This document shows positions 1-10,759 of a DNA stretch of 64,000 bases, piece by piece. Under the pieces are notes generated by a model. That model was not told the DNA's origin, did no database searches, and worked only from the letters and a program-made list of their open reading frames with translations. The stretch is from Microstegium vimineum (taxonomy: Eukaryota > Streptophyta > Magnoliopsida > Poales > Poaceae). Every line of letters begins with the position of its first letter. Position 1 is the first letter of the stretch. The stretch lies in the NCBI GenBank assembly GCA_022036555.1, contig CM039140.1:6847943-6911942 (forward strand), read 5' to 3'. Both the position numbers and the translations under genes were made by a program.

Positions 1-1
1 G

Positions 2-394
2 CTTCGTCAGTGGCGTGAGGCTATTTTTGAGCTGGAGCAGGAGAAGGAGATTTCCAAGGTAGACATGAACAACAACAAGTTGCAGATGGACAATGTCAAG
101 TTTGAGGAGATTGCCAAGGTGGATACGGAGAGCGACAAGTTCAACATGCTGTGTGGCACGGTGCAGATGGACAAGGTAAAGTTGGAGGCGGAGAGTGGCA
201 AGGTGAAGGTGGGTAGTGTCAAGTTGGAGGTGGAGACTGACAAGCTCAACATAGTCTGTGGCACGATGCAGATGGGTAGTGTAAAGTTGGAGCAGGAGAG
301 TGCCAAGGTGCTAATGGATACTAGCAAGGAGGAGGTGGACCATAAAGCCAGCTTCTCTGATATGGAAACTGATGACGAGGGATGTTGGTTTTAG
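2..394 (+). CDS. C-terminal part of an unrecognised repetitive, coiled-coil-like protein (5' end outside window)
   Basis: The frame is open from the window edge (first full codon at base 2) to a TAG at 392-394, so the start lies upstream. About 130 residues are visible. They are rich in Lys, Glu, Asp and Val and made of imperfect repeats: the pattern CGT(V/M)QM(D/G) followed by VKLE occurs twice, and K(V/L)..V.LE.E.DKLN-like blocks recur. The spacing suggests an extended or coiled-coil segment ending in an acidic tail (METDDEGCWF). No known domain is recognised. It runs convergently to the mariner transposase gene about 530 bases away. It may be a second ORF carried by that element or the tail of a neighbouring transposon-associated gene. 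The repeated coding sequence argues against a random ORF, but function is unknown. Confidence 0.45.
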   Translation, partial: LRQWREAIFELEQEKEISKVDMNNNKLQMDNVKFEEIAKVDTESDKFNMLCGTVQMDKVKLEAESGKVKVGSVKLEVETDKLNIVCGTMQMGSVKLEQESAKVLMDTSKEEVDHKASFSDMETDDEGCWF

Positions 395-755
395 GATGGT
401 GTGGACTTGCGAGGCTATTCACAGGTGGAAGATGACAACGACTTTAATGATGAGGTAACATACTTGTTGACTACCTTCATTCCTACGTGCAAAGATGTTT
501 TCAAGAGTTCCCAACGTTAGAACCATTGGGCTACAACATGTAACATTGTAGTCATGGTATTGGTAATAGTTTGATTGTAACTGTACCCTAGTGCTGATGC
601 TACTTATGGTTTGCTGGTTATTTGTAGTGATGTTATTTTGGTGCTTGCATGTATGTTATGGTATGGTTTACTTTGTGAGTTGCAATGTTAAATGACACAC
701 TAAGGAATGACTAGTTTGTCGCAGCCACATGATACGAGAATTTATACATGGTCAT

Positions 756-895
756 ATACACAAACAATACTTGCTAAACAACGCAAAAGGATTAGTAAAG
801 CAAATAAAACCATGGTTATATATACAACAGCAATACTTCCTGAACAACGCAAAAGTTATATATACAACAGCAATACTTGCTGAACAACGCAAAAG
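756..895 (+). repeat. Three imperfect copies of a ~34-bp unit
   Basis: Units at about 756-789, 822-855 and 862-895 share the core CAATACTT(G/C)CT(A/G)AACAACGCAAAAG. The last two are separated by a short TA-rich linker. The unit lies just beyond the 3' end of the mariner transposase gene. The surrounding 395-755 stretch holds no other feature that I can see. Confidence 0.75.
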
Positions 896-927
896 CATCA
901 CATGCGATGTTTACATGAACACAACGA

Positions 928-3355
928 TTAAGTGTTCAACAACTCAAAAGCCCTTTGAACTAGCTGGCTATCACAACTTAGAGCTATAGGGAGCATGCCT
1001 TGTGCCTCTAGCCTCTCTTTGTTCATGTGAGGGATCTTGTACCTATTACCTCCATTATCTTTCATAACTTCAATCATGCATGTTTGTAGTGTGAGGAATA
1101 CCCTATTGAGAAGGACGGCGTTGTAGTTTTCATATTCTATTGCCACATTCTGGATGAGCTCATCCATGTTTCTAAATGTTGTTCTATCCGTTAGCGACTA
1201 AAGAGAAGCAAAGAAACCAAGGTCAAGGCAGTTCATATCAGGAGAATTAGGAGGTTGGTTAGTTAGGCATATATCGAGGCCTGTTTGGGCAACTGCTGCA
1301 GCAAAACTTGCATCATCTACCAGTACATGAGAAGGAGCATTGTCCTATTGTATCCATATTGTCTCATGCCTTGCTTCTCTAGGCCAACGAGCTTGTATTG
1401 TTGGTATGAGTTTGTCGATCATATAAGATCTCATTGTTTGCCTATCAACCTTCGTGGTCTTTGTGATAGGTGTGCCCCTTGGTCTGTTGCCACTTCTCCT
1501 TTTTGCTGGTACCTGTAATTGAAAAGAATGTTATTTCAAATAACATAAAAGAGATTGGAAGTTTTATTCAGAGAAAGATTAGTACCACTCGCACAAAAGC
1601 CCATATGCCTAGCTTCCCATCAAAATAGCACCTCTCTTCAGCATCAAACCTAGGCTTTGCAATAGCACAATAAAACATGACTTTGTGAATGATATTCTTA
1701 TTTTGCACTGTCCTATGTGGGTCTTCTTCATCTGGATGCATGTACATAGTCATTTTCTTCTTTGTCCCATTGAACCACTTCTCATCTGAGTGAATAATAT
1801 TTTTCATGTCCTTGAACTTGGGATTATCTGGTACAATACTTGGTTCTAGCATAGAGATAACCCACTGCAACCTTGCCTGTTTGTTTTCTTCCTTTAAATA
1901 AGGCTTCAATGAGTTGGAGTGTCGTCGTAGCAAGCCTTCTTTGAACAACCCATGCAGAGAGCTTTTATTGATATTAAGAGCATTTGCTAGTGACCTTATG
2001 GTACCCCTCCTGTTTAAGGGAATATCAACAACCCTTGTGAGGTCCACTTGAATTTTTTTACGACCACAATTCTTTGGTCGCAATGATTTGACATCTACTG
2101 GTATGCCTTGTTCCAAATATTTTTTTGCTCTCTGCCATATTCGTTGTATTGTACGCACATGGACATTGTACTTTGCAGCAATAACTGTTGTGTTGTCTCT
2201 TTTTAATTTGCCATTATTGCTTAGCCGAAGCAAATCTTCATAGATGTCTTGCCTTTCTCTTTTTGTCAAGATCCTGACCATATTTGTTGCTTCTTCTTGT
2301 TGGGTTTGTTGATCTTCGTCATCATCGGAGTCGGACAACTCCTCTTCATTAAATATGATGTCAACATCATCTGTGTACATGCCGAAGTCTTGTATGAGAT
2401 CGTCGAAGGTATCATGTTCTGCTTGTAAGGCAGTGTTCTCATTTCCTACAAAAAATGTAGATGGTGTGTATTGTCATTAAATAATTTATCAAACTTTTTG
2501 ATAGGGACAATTATTCTTGCAAACATGACTTGAACCTAAGGGAAGTAATCACCTGCATGCAGGTTGCCTTGTTGTTCTACCAGTGGATCATTCAAATCAA
2601 ATGGATGGCCAACATTATCACCTGGTATAGAAGCAGCTCATGAATATGAAAGGCATTGTCACCCCCACAAGTGAGTTATGCTCCTCTCATTGCAATTTAA
2701 TTTTGAACCAGAAGCAAATATGAGTTGCATGTCTCACACAAAAACTTAACTAATGTGCATTTTAATGAGAGGCTAAACCAGTTCATACTAATTTTAGAAT
2801 AGACAGTGCTGCAAGTTTCAGGTGATAGATAAATAAACACTAAAAATTCCTAGATGTTGCCTGTCATTTTAGTAGAGAGGAAGTAAACATGCCCATATTA
2901 TTTTAGAATAGAGAGGTTACACAGAACAGGTGGTACAGAAAAGAGTTTCAGGTGACAAAGGATAGTAATGACTGGTGTGCTGGAGTGCTAGCTGGTGGTG
3001 TGCTAGCTCCTTCAGTAAAGGGCATGTTTGATTGACAGAAATTTCTTGATGTTGCTTCTGATTTTTAGGACAAAAATAAGCAAGCACACTAATTTATTTG
3101 GGGGGGAGAGAGATTTTTTAGGGGGAGAGAGAGGGAGTGAGGGGTTGGATACAAGCAAATGTGCTTACCTTGATGAATTTCTGCTTGTTCACCAATTTGA
3201 TCAGGATGGAGACCAAAGTGACTAGCTCCCCCAACTTCATTTGCAACTACATCTTCGAAGGGATTATGATCCTCTTCATGTTCACCAGGCTTCTTGTTGA
3301 GATCTGGCAACTCCTCCTCTCCATGTGGTACTGTGTTCAAGTCTAGTTTTGCCAT
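928..3355 (-). pseudogene. Mariner-like transposase, four exons, two in-frame stops
   Basis: This would be a DDE transposase of the plant mariner family, cutting and pasting elements at TA. It reads on the minus strand as exons 3355-3169, 2621-2553, 2445-1586 and 1512-928. All introns are GT..AG and all phases join, giving 567 codons including the stop. The N-terminus MAKLDLNTVPHGEEELPDLN is an acidic leader, then come an HTH DNA-binding region (TIRSLANALNINKSSLHGLF) and the catalytic set. First Asp is in HSDEKWF, second in DNAPSH, and third in LDLGFF, with 39 residues between the second and third, the plant DD39D spacing. Two TAG codons interrupt exon 4 (1347-1345, just before DNAPSH, and 1200-1198, just after LGFFASL). 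In both places the family normally has Gln, so CAG to TAG is the simplest explanation (inference). The remaining frame is intact, so inactivation looks recent. Confidence 0.85.
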
Positions 3356-3875
3356 GGAGGATGCATGAGAGGTGAATGGTTGAAATGAGTGGAACGAAGG
3401 GGCACCGGGCTTTTATTCGCACAGGAGTTAGAGAAATGGCGCTGGAACCATTACTTTCAAATTTTAGTTTGCCTCTTCTGTGTAAAACTATAGCGCACTC
3501 TATTTCTTTTGGCACCAAGTGTTGTTTGCCGCCCCTGATAGGGTGTAATTTTTGCTTTTTTAAATCCAAAATAGTAATCGTGTAACTGTAGAAAAAGTTG
3601 ATGTGACATGCCACTTCTTTCTACTAGTACTGTAAAGTGAACTGTTGAAGTAGTACTAGTGGTACTACTCTACGCTTGTAGTATTTTATAGGGGGTGTCG
3701 AGTCTGACGGTTGATTTCTTAATATCTGTGCCAAATTCTAAAACGACTCATATTAGGGGACAGAGGGAGTACGCCGTACTAATATTTTTTAGGAGGAAGA
3801 AAATTAAAGCAGCCTACAGTACCACTCGAAACAACAATAAAAAAAAGCATAGTCAGATTAAGATGATGATGACTA

Positions 3876-4203
3876 CTCCCTTCGTCCAAAAAAAACTGTA
3901 TAATTTAAATTTTGTCTCAAATTAAACGCACATACTATACAAATGTGACTAGTTATCAGCTAGTGGGGTCTACCTGAACCAGTGCAGCAGCATTTTTTTT
4001 TCCATTTTCCATTTAAATTAAAAAGAAACAAAGAACGCTGCACCCGGAAAAAAAAAAGTTGGCAGCCTGCAATGCCCACACGTGGCTTCTAGAGTGCTCA
4101 CATCCAGATCTTTCGGACAGACTGCTGCATAGCTTGGCTTTATAGGGGCATTTATGTAATTTTACACCTACATTGATTTCTTTTTTTTAGGGGACCGAGA
4201 GAG
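3876..4203. mobile_element. Stowaway-like / mariner-derived MITE
   Basis: The left end begins CTCCCTTCGTCC and the right end, read on the minus strand, begins CTCTCTCGGTCCCC. TA dinucleotides flank both sides (3874-3875 and 4204-4205). The 328-bp interior is AT-rich and non-coding. It sits only about 100 bases from the right end of the mariner-like element. Confidence 0.6.
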
Positions 4204-4205
4204 TA

Positions 4206-5596
4206 GCAAAAAGAGTGCTACTATTGTGTACGTACACAGGGGTTGAGGCAGGTCGCCGTGGCTGAAACACTGTTGTGTGGAGTGGACAACTCACGCAGCT
4301 GCCTCCCCTAGCAGCTTACGCGGACCGCGGATGGCATGGCGGATCAGCGGATTGATGATGGACGAGGTGGAGCCCATCATGCGTGGTCCCCGTCCGTCGC
4401 CGACCGAGTTGTCGTCTTCTCCACCATCCACGCACGGCTCGCTTTCACCCACTCATTCCCAAATCAACGCGCCGGGGCCGGGGCCGGGAGTGCTCGTTTC
4501 ATTCTCCGCATCGCACTCGCATAATAATAATAATAATAAATCATTAATAAATTAAAATATACTGTACTCCTACTACCTTCCCGTTCCCGGTGGTGTCGGC
4601 GTGCCTGCGGCGGGGGTCAAAGCCCCGGGCCCCGCTCCCTAGCTGCCGGCAAGGGCAGCTGCTGTTCCGCTCCAAGCGCCGGTGTCACGGCCCGGATCCA
4701 CCGCTGCACCTGCATACATCTGCCAGCCGCCTCGCAGTCTCGAGGAAGATCGCATCGCCTGCTTGTCTGTTTTGTGTGTGTGTGGTGGGGTGGAGAGCTA
4801 CCGGGTTTCCTGCCCTGCCCCCTGCCGATCCCGCGGTCTATCGGCGTCGGCACCCGTTACTACTGTCGCGTACTACTACTTGTACGTGAGCCGGCCGCAT
4901 GCTGCTCTCCATCCTTCCTTGCCCAACCACCCACCAAATCGGTCGCTACCAGACGAGAGCACTCTTTGATCCGCTGTCTCCACGCAACGTCTTTAGTGCT
5001 TTTTTTTTTACCTAGCTGTAGCTCTAGATAGTCTGCTGTCTGTTTGGCTTCATTTTTATGGATGATAAGTCAGTTTATATATTATTTTAATTATTTTATT
5101 GTGAGGATAAATCGGACTGATAGGCCGACCGAACAATACATTATTTAGCTGCTTGTCAATCCAAGTCACCATTTTAGTGCTCTAGATAGTCTAGTCTAAT
5201 TTTAGCTACTCGTCAATTTAAGTCACCATTTTTTTTGTTGGAAAAAAAAATCTTTCGTACGTTTGAGTTTTGACTTTTGCCATTATTTTCTTTTCTCCGC
5301 CGATACTACTAGGAGTAGGAGCACCAGCACCTATGTTTACCAAAATCAGTGCGTGTCTTAGCTTTTTTTTTAACTGAATTTTACCGTAAACAAGCCGTTA
5401 AACAACCCAATGACATTTAATTTTGACTTCTTCATTGAGGGAAAAAGTATTTCCAGACAGATGAGATGTCTTAGCTAGGGAAGGCATACAAGCACTACAT
5501 ACCGTCCTGCAAATATCACCAACACGTGGCTTGGAAAGCACCACATGCATGACAAAAAAGTTCTAAATTATTTTGACCTGACACGATACGACTCAG
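4206..5596. other. Non-coding stretch, partly GC-rich
   Basis: 4260-4980 is GC-rich with several short open frames on both strands that overlap one another and show no recognisable domain. It could be an old promoter or exon fragment. An (AAT)n microsatellite lies near 4521-4540. 5040-5590 is AT-rich with a duplicated AGTCACCATTTT phrase near 5164 and 5221. No gene is supported. Confidence 0.4.
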
Positions 5597-5950
5597 GGCC
5601 CCTTTAGAACTCGGTATTGGAAAAAAATATAGAAATAAAATAGGATTACATGTGTAAAACTGAGGATTCAAAAACACAAGAAACTTTACATTAGTTGGTG
5701 TTTGGATGGACACATAAAATTTACAGGAATAGCAACCTTAATAACAGATATCTAATCTCACGTTTCCGTAAGCAGGCTAGCTTTCTCTCTCCCACATGCA
5801 TTGTTTCTACGCGGAGTACCGGCTGCTGCAGCCATTATTGTGTGCGTAATCTCCTGTTGTCTCTAATTTGCCTCGGTCCTATGCAAAGCAAGAGGCTTGG
5901 CTGGATGTTTGTCTTCCTCCATTTCACCTAGGAAACCGATAACAAAGGAT
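5597..5950. mobile_element. Degenerate Tourist-like MITE (right end lost)
   Basis: It starts GGGCCCCTTTAGAACTCGG and continues through short phrases typical of a common grass MITE family (AGGATTACATGTG, TTGGTGTTTGGATGGAC, GATATCTAATCTCACGTTTCC). The expected inverted right terminus is not clear, so the end is approximate. Confidence 0.5.
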
Positions 5951-7942
5951 TCTTTCCTCCAAATTTCCTACACTTCAATGTGAAGTGAAATTAAGGACAG
6001 CTGTACGTTTATTAGGCTTAGGCCACGCATGGGAGGTCACGGTCAAAGACGGGTACTAGACCACGAAATCGGATTAGCATGATATATACTAGATCGTACT
6101 CTTTTGGTTACACATCTCGTAATTTCAAAGATCAATTACTTTTAACTTTGATTAAATATATAAAAAATACTAACCTTTATGATACTAAATAAATATTATT
6201 AGATTTATTCATTCATGTATATTTACATTAAAGCATGCTACCTATTTATAGAGATATAATTGTGAATACTTTTTTCTATATTAAATTTATGATTGATAAA
6301 GGCAGTATCCCGCAAATCTACCGTTATGCACATTGGGGAGTACGTTGTAAGTACTTCCCAATTCAATCTAAAACGCACACCTTTATACTCTTAAGTAACT
6401 CCGTTTTGATTTATTTTAGTTAGCGAACTGCATGCATTACCAGAAACAAAATTCTTATCGGACAGCGTTTCAATTCGATAAGACGATTCTTTGCCAAAAA
6501 AAAAAAACCGATAAGACGACAAGCATTTTTGTTGTTACAATAATAGCCGCAAGTACGTAGCTAGCTAACTATGGATGCCCTGCCTAATTAATGACTCGCG
6601 CTAGGCTACACAACAATCAGTAAAAACAAAGCACGTTGTAGGGTTTGGTTTACCTTTTGACAGGTCGATTTCAAGGGTCCTGTTCTACCTTCTCCGGCGT
6701 GAGCTTCCGGGCACGACAGGTGCGCCATCTTTTTTTCTTTTTTCTTTTTTGGCGAAAAGACAGGCGCACCATCAGTTCGACCTACGAGAAGTTAATTTTT
6801 TAACTTTAATTAATTATATATATTAAAGAATATTAATATTTAAAATGCATAATTAGTATTAGTAGATGGATCGTTAAATGTATTTTTATAATAAACTTGT
6901 TTATATATATTTTAAATCAAAGTTGAAAGAGTTTATAACAATATCTATATTTTGGAACGTGGAAAGTAGTTTCTTTTCTACACTGGATGCACGTATACAC
7001 GGCTCCTTTTTCGGCTGATTTTCGTGGACTGCCTACTGCCAAGTGCCCAAGTGCCATGTTCAGCAGTCAGCGCAGGGAGGACAAGAGGTCAAGAGATCCA
7101 CGTTACCAGTAATGAAAGCATGCTTTTTTGCCATTAAGCAGGATGTACTGGTTGTACTACTACTTTCTCACCGCATTCACGCGCCAGTCATTATTTACAC
7201 ACTCCACTCCACATTCGGCGCTGTTTCTTTTAGTTTTCACGCTCCCTGGGTCAGCGTAATTCATTTTGATCGACAAGGCAAAGGTTTTGGGGCTCCTGAG
7301 CAAATCGAAAAAAGGAAACCGAAAGAAATCAGACAGCAAGCCTACGATGCATATATATTTAACGCAGTAAAGAATACTGACAAACACGACTACGAAACAA
7401 TACTAAATTTTACAATATAATAACTTAGTGTAGTATAATTATTTTATGTGTAGTTCTGCAAATTTCTACCAATTGCCGAACATCATAACTCTGAATTAAG
7501 CCGATCGATTGTCAACCCTTTAGATATATCGAACTGCCCCAGCTAAAACCTAGATTCTTACCGTACAAATCATCAATTTATTCATATTGAATGAGATTTT
7601 TACTTTTAGCGTGCGTGAGCACATTACATTGTTTTCTTTCTGCTACTTTTGCATGTTCCTGTCACTAGGTACTAGTAAGCAGGTAAGGCAAGGCTCTTTT
7701 CTTCTCTCTGACATAATCATCCACATGTGCATGTGAGCACATGGCCACACCGAAAACGATGTGAACACAAGTCGACCGTGAGCGGCATAAATTCACGTGT
7801 AGTGTAGATGTGGTGTACTGTCCGAAAATATGATTAGTTTCGGAATGGACTAGCTTTGCTGAGGCGCGCCACACATGTGCTAGTCCGCCGCATGTCTCTG
7901 TTGCATTTCATTTATCCAGAAACAATTTTAATTAAATATATA
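5951..7942. other. Non-coding, AT-rich, MITE debris
   Basis: Two AT-rich tracts (about 6115-6290 and 6795-6930) resemble worn Stowaway interiors (TTAAATATATA.. and AATATT..-type phrases), but their ends are not intact. The open frames at 7043-7420 and 7160-7387 lie on opposite strands of one stretch, have no recognisable domain and look like chance frames. Confidence 0.4.
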
Positions 7943-8196
7943 CTCCCTCCATACTAAAAAAAATTATTATTTAGAACAAGGTTTTAGTCAAATATTGAAA
8001 ATATAAATTATGAATAACTTTTAAATTATCGAATTTGAAAATGTAAAAATCATATCAATAGATTTGTCCTGAAAAATACTTCATAAAAGTATATATATAT
8101 ATATTATATTTCAATAAATATTTTTTAAAAAAATAAGTGGTCAAAGTTACACTTTGAAGACCGTGTCGTTTTCTAAAACGACAATCTTTTTAAGTA
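7943..8196. mobile_element. Stowaway MITE, 3' end degraded
   Basis: TA followed by CTCCCTCCATACTAAAAAAA marks the left end. The interior has the common Stowaway layout (ATTTGAAAATGTAAAAATCAT; CAAAGTTACACTTTGAAGAC). The right inverted end is not present, so the element is truncated. Confidence 0.6.
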
Positions 8197-9545
8197 ATAT
8201 TATTGATAGATATTTACATTTAGTTTTTAATAAATTTATTTAAAGATATAAGTATGGTTTTTGTATATCTAGACCGTCCTCGTAATATAATTAATATCCT
8301 CATCTCATAATCTTCTTATCTCATGCACTGTCTACGGAGTGCGGGTAATCTTTTTTAGTTTCCAAACATTACATGTCTAAACTTTAGACGGGCGGGGATC
8401 CAAACACCCCTAACTTGGAAAAGAAAAAAAAATAGTTACAGGCATACAGCAACGGGTAAAGTAATAATCATGCCGTACACCAGCGTCAGTAAAGCAACTT
8501 TTTTGTATTCATTGACTGCCTAGGCTGCGTCGTTCCAATTTTGTTTTGCAGGTAAAAAAAAACCCCACTGTTCTTGTTTGTTTTCTCTTGGCTCTATGCC
8601 TTTGATTACTAGTAGTAGCTAGGAGTACGGAGTAGAAAATCTGGGGGCATGGGTCTCACTCTCGTTGCAATTTGCACTGAGATTTGCATTATTAATCCTG
8701 ATCTAACCACATCGTCCGTGAAACAGATCAATAACCAGATTTGAGCTTAGTAAACGCGGTAATAAGCATCTCGATTTTGTTGTGCTCTACTAGTACACAC
8801 GATGGATGCGTCTTTATTTCTGTCCATCGCACTCCTGCTCCTATAGCTAGCTGTACTAGGACTGACGCATTTGGGGATACTGTATTTGGGTTTGCTGGCC
8901 GGCCGTTTGGGCAATATCGCTCAGCAGGTATGCCGGTATGGGGCGCTGCAGAAGCGCAGAGCAGGGGGGGATGGGTAGGCGTCGAGCGATACTGTAGCAG
9001 CGAGTGACAGCTCACGTCGCGGCAGACTTGCAGGCATGCATGCAAGATGCAGCCACGCTTGCTCTGCACCAACACGCGACCATGGCCGGTTTTGGGCCCA
9101 GTCTTCTACAGTACTCCTGTAGAGGTGACCACAACAAACGATAAAATACTACTACTGCCGTGTGCCCGTGCAGCGGTGCAGGAGTATCCATCGAGCATCT
9201 CTGATACTGAATGAACATCACACATCTCGTCACGTCACGGATGCAAGAGCTACAATAGCAGCGACTCGCAGCACAGACGACAGACTGCAGAAGATACTAG
9301 TAGTACAAATAGTAGCTTTTCCTTGCATTTGCACATTTATTTTGGTTTTCCACCAATAGTTGCAATACCATTACCCACACACATACATCTGTTAACACAT
9401 TGACGACGGACACAAACTAAACCTGAGGACAGGAAACAGCAGAGCTCTGCATTATTCTCCTCGATCTACTAGTATAGTAGCTCAGCGCACACACACAGGA
9501 GAGGAGAGGAGAGGAGAGGAGGGTAGGACTCGACTCTCATCAACA
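8197..9545. other. Non-coding region downstream of the cell-wall protein gene
   Basis: A relic MITE end (GGATCCAAACACCCCTAA) occurs near 8397. 8640-9350 is mixed composition with overlapping short frames on both strands and no recognisable coding. A GAGAG-rich simple repeat lies at about 9500-9522. No gene is supported. Confidence 0.4.
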
Positions 9546-9590
9546 TCAGGCATCAGAACAACGACTCTCCTCGATCGATGGATCACCTTT

Positions 9591-9733
9591 CTGCAACACA
9601 AAAAGAAAAAAAAATGGGAAACCGTTGGTTATTAGTGAGTGCAGGAGACGAGTATGATACATATACATTTCACACAAGCATAGAAAATACATAAATACAT
9701 GCATATGCATGCTCCATTCTTGTTGGTGCGTAC
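9591..9733 (-). other. Predicted 3' UTR intron of the cell-wall protein gene
   Basis: On the minus strand, 47 bases past the stop codon, AG|GTACGC (donor at 9733) is followed after 143 bases by TTTGTGTTGCAG (acceptor ending at 9591). Maize and sorghum HRGP genes are known to carry an intron in the 3' untranslated region, which supports this reading. Confidence 0.65.
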
Positions 9734-9780
9734 CTAAATGCTCCAAGCTTGACACAGCAGAGTGGTAGACCTTGCTTCTT

Positions 9781-10662
9781 CTAGTAGTAAGGCGGAGGCG
9801 GCGGGCTCGGGGTATGAGACACCGGAGGCTGCTTGTACGCCGGTGGAGTAGGGGTAGGGGGCTTGTACGCCGGCGGCGTCGGCTTAGTGGGCGTCGGAGT
9901 ATAGATGGGCGGGGTAGGCTTCGGTGCCGGCTTGTAGGTTGGTGGCTTGGGGCTCGGAGTGTACGTCGGTGGGGTCGGCTTGGGTGTCGGATATGTCGGA
10001 GGCTTGGTTGACGGTGGCTTGGGGCTCGGAGTGTACGGCGGCGGGGTCGGCTTGGGTGTCGGGTAGGTTGGCGGCTTGGTAGCCGGCGGCTTCGGCGTCG
10101 GGGTGTACGTGGGTGGGGTCGGCTTGGGTGTCTCGTATGTCGGAGGCTTAGTAGCCGGTGGCTTAGGGGTGGGGGTGTACGTGGGTGGGGTCGGCTTGGG
10201 GGTCGGGTAGGTTGGCGGCTTGGTAGCCGGTGGCTTGGGGGTGGGAGTGTACGTCGGCGGGGTCGGCTTGGGGGTCGGGTACGTCGGAGGCTTGCTAGCC
10301 GGTGGCTTCGGGGTAGGCGTGTACGTGGGAGGAGGGTAGGTCGGCGGCTTGGGCTTGGGCGTGTAGGTGGGCGGAGTCGGCTTCGGGGTAGGGGTGTACG
10401 TCGGCGGCGTGGGCTTGGGGCTCGGGGTGTAGGTTGGCGGAGCCGGCTTGTGCTCCTTGGGAGGCTTGTGGCCGTGCTCCTTGGGCGGCTTCTCAGGCTT
10501 GGGCCCCTTGGTGGGGGGCTTCTCCGGCTTCGGGGTGGCCGGCGTCGGAGTGTACCCGCCACCGCCGTAGCCGGTGGTGTCGGCCTGGATCTCCACGGCC
10601 AGGCTCACGGCCACCAGGGCCAGCAGCAGAGCGGCGGCCTTCTGCTTGCCACCCATCATCAT
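9781..10662 (-). CDS. HRGP: Hydroxyproline-rich / extensin-like cell-wall glycoprotein
   Basis: A secreted structural protein of the cell wall, of the maize and sorghum HRGP type. Its Pro residues are expected to be hydroxylated and glycosylated, and its Tyr residues may cross-link the wall. The 293-residue frame starts at the ATG at 10662 (MMMGGKQK); the codon before the preceding Arg is GTG, not ATG. A signal peptide covers about residues 1-26 (LLLALVAVSLAVEIQA). A short GYGGGG region and a Lys/Pro/His-rich block (KPEKPPKEHGHKPPKEHKP) follow. Then come Pro-rich repeats: PPTYTP units, and a 24-residue unit built from PPTYTPTPKPPATKPPTYPT plus PKPT, repeated about five times with variation (PPTYET and PPPYTP variants). 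It ends SPPPPPYY. The gene has no intron in the coding part but a likely one in the 3' UTR. A TATA box lies upstream. High similarity between repeat units makes length polymorphism likely. Confidence 0.93.
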   Translation of the reverse strand: MMMGGKQKAAALLLALVAVSLAVEIQADTTGYGGGGYTPTPATPKPEKPPTKGPKPEKPPKEHGHKPPKEHKPAPPTYTPSPKPTPPTYTPTPKPTPPTYTPKPKPPTYPPPTYTPTPKPPASKPPTYPTPKPTPPTYTPTPKPPATKPPTYPTPKPTPPTYTPTPKPPATKPPTYETPKPTPPTYTPTPKPPATKPPTYPTPKPTPPPYTPSPKPPSTKPPTYPTPKPTPPTYTPSPKPPTYKPAPKPTPPIYTPTPTKPTPPAYKPPTPTPPAYKQPPVSHTPSPPPPPYY

Positions 10663-10746
10663 CCTCACTCACTCACTCACTGCAAGCTCTTCTTCTTCTG
10701 CTTGTTGGCTCTAGCAAGTGAGGAGAGATGCTCACCCTGCCACTGC

Positions 10747-10753
10747 TTATATA
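10747..10753 (-). promoter_or_regulatory. TATA box of the HRGP gene
   Basis: The minus strand reads CCTATATAAGCAG, with the TATATAA core 85-91 bases upstream of the ATG at 10662. Usual spacing would place transcription start near 10720 and give a 5' UTR of about 55-60 bases. Confidence 0.75.
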
Positions 10754-10759
10754 GGCGGA

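Larger units (their letters stand above)
1..3769 (-). mobile_element. Plant mariner-like element (Tc1/mariner, DD39D type), left end outside window
   Basis: The right terminus is a mariner/Stowaway-type inverted repeat. Read from the minus strand it begins CTCCCTCTGTCCCCTAATAT and ends at 3769, followed by a TA at 3770-3771. The transposase gene on the minus strand starts 414 bases inside this end. No matching CTCCCT terminus is found between 1 and 927, so the left end must lie outside the window or be lost, and the boundary at base 1 is only the window edge. The many Stowaway MITEs in this window carry the same class of ends and are the natural non-autonomous partners of such an element. The family assignment rests on the transposase catalytic motifs. 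Confidence 0.7.

Noticed and set aside
756..895. CRISPR-like spaced repeat
   Set aside because: Three imperfect tandem units with short, AT-rich linkers in a plant nuclear context; not a CRISPR array.
4277..4969. Overlapping plus- and minus-strand frames in a GC-rich block
   Set aside because: Several frames are equally open, none has a domain or credible start context; it is recorded only as a possible promoter or exon relic.
9546..10562. 338-residue minus-strand frame rich in Arg/Pro/Ser
   Set aside because: It is a shifted frame of the HRGP repeats; the real product is in the frame with a signal peptide and PPTYTP units.
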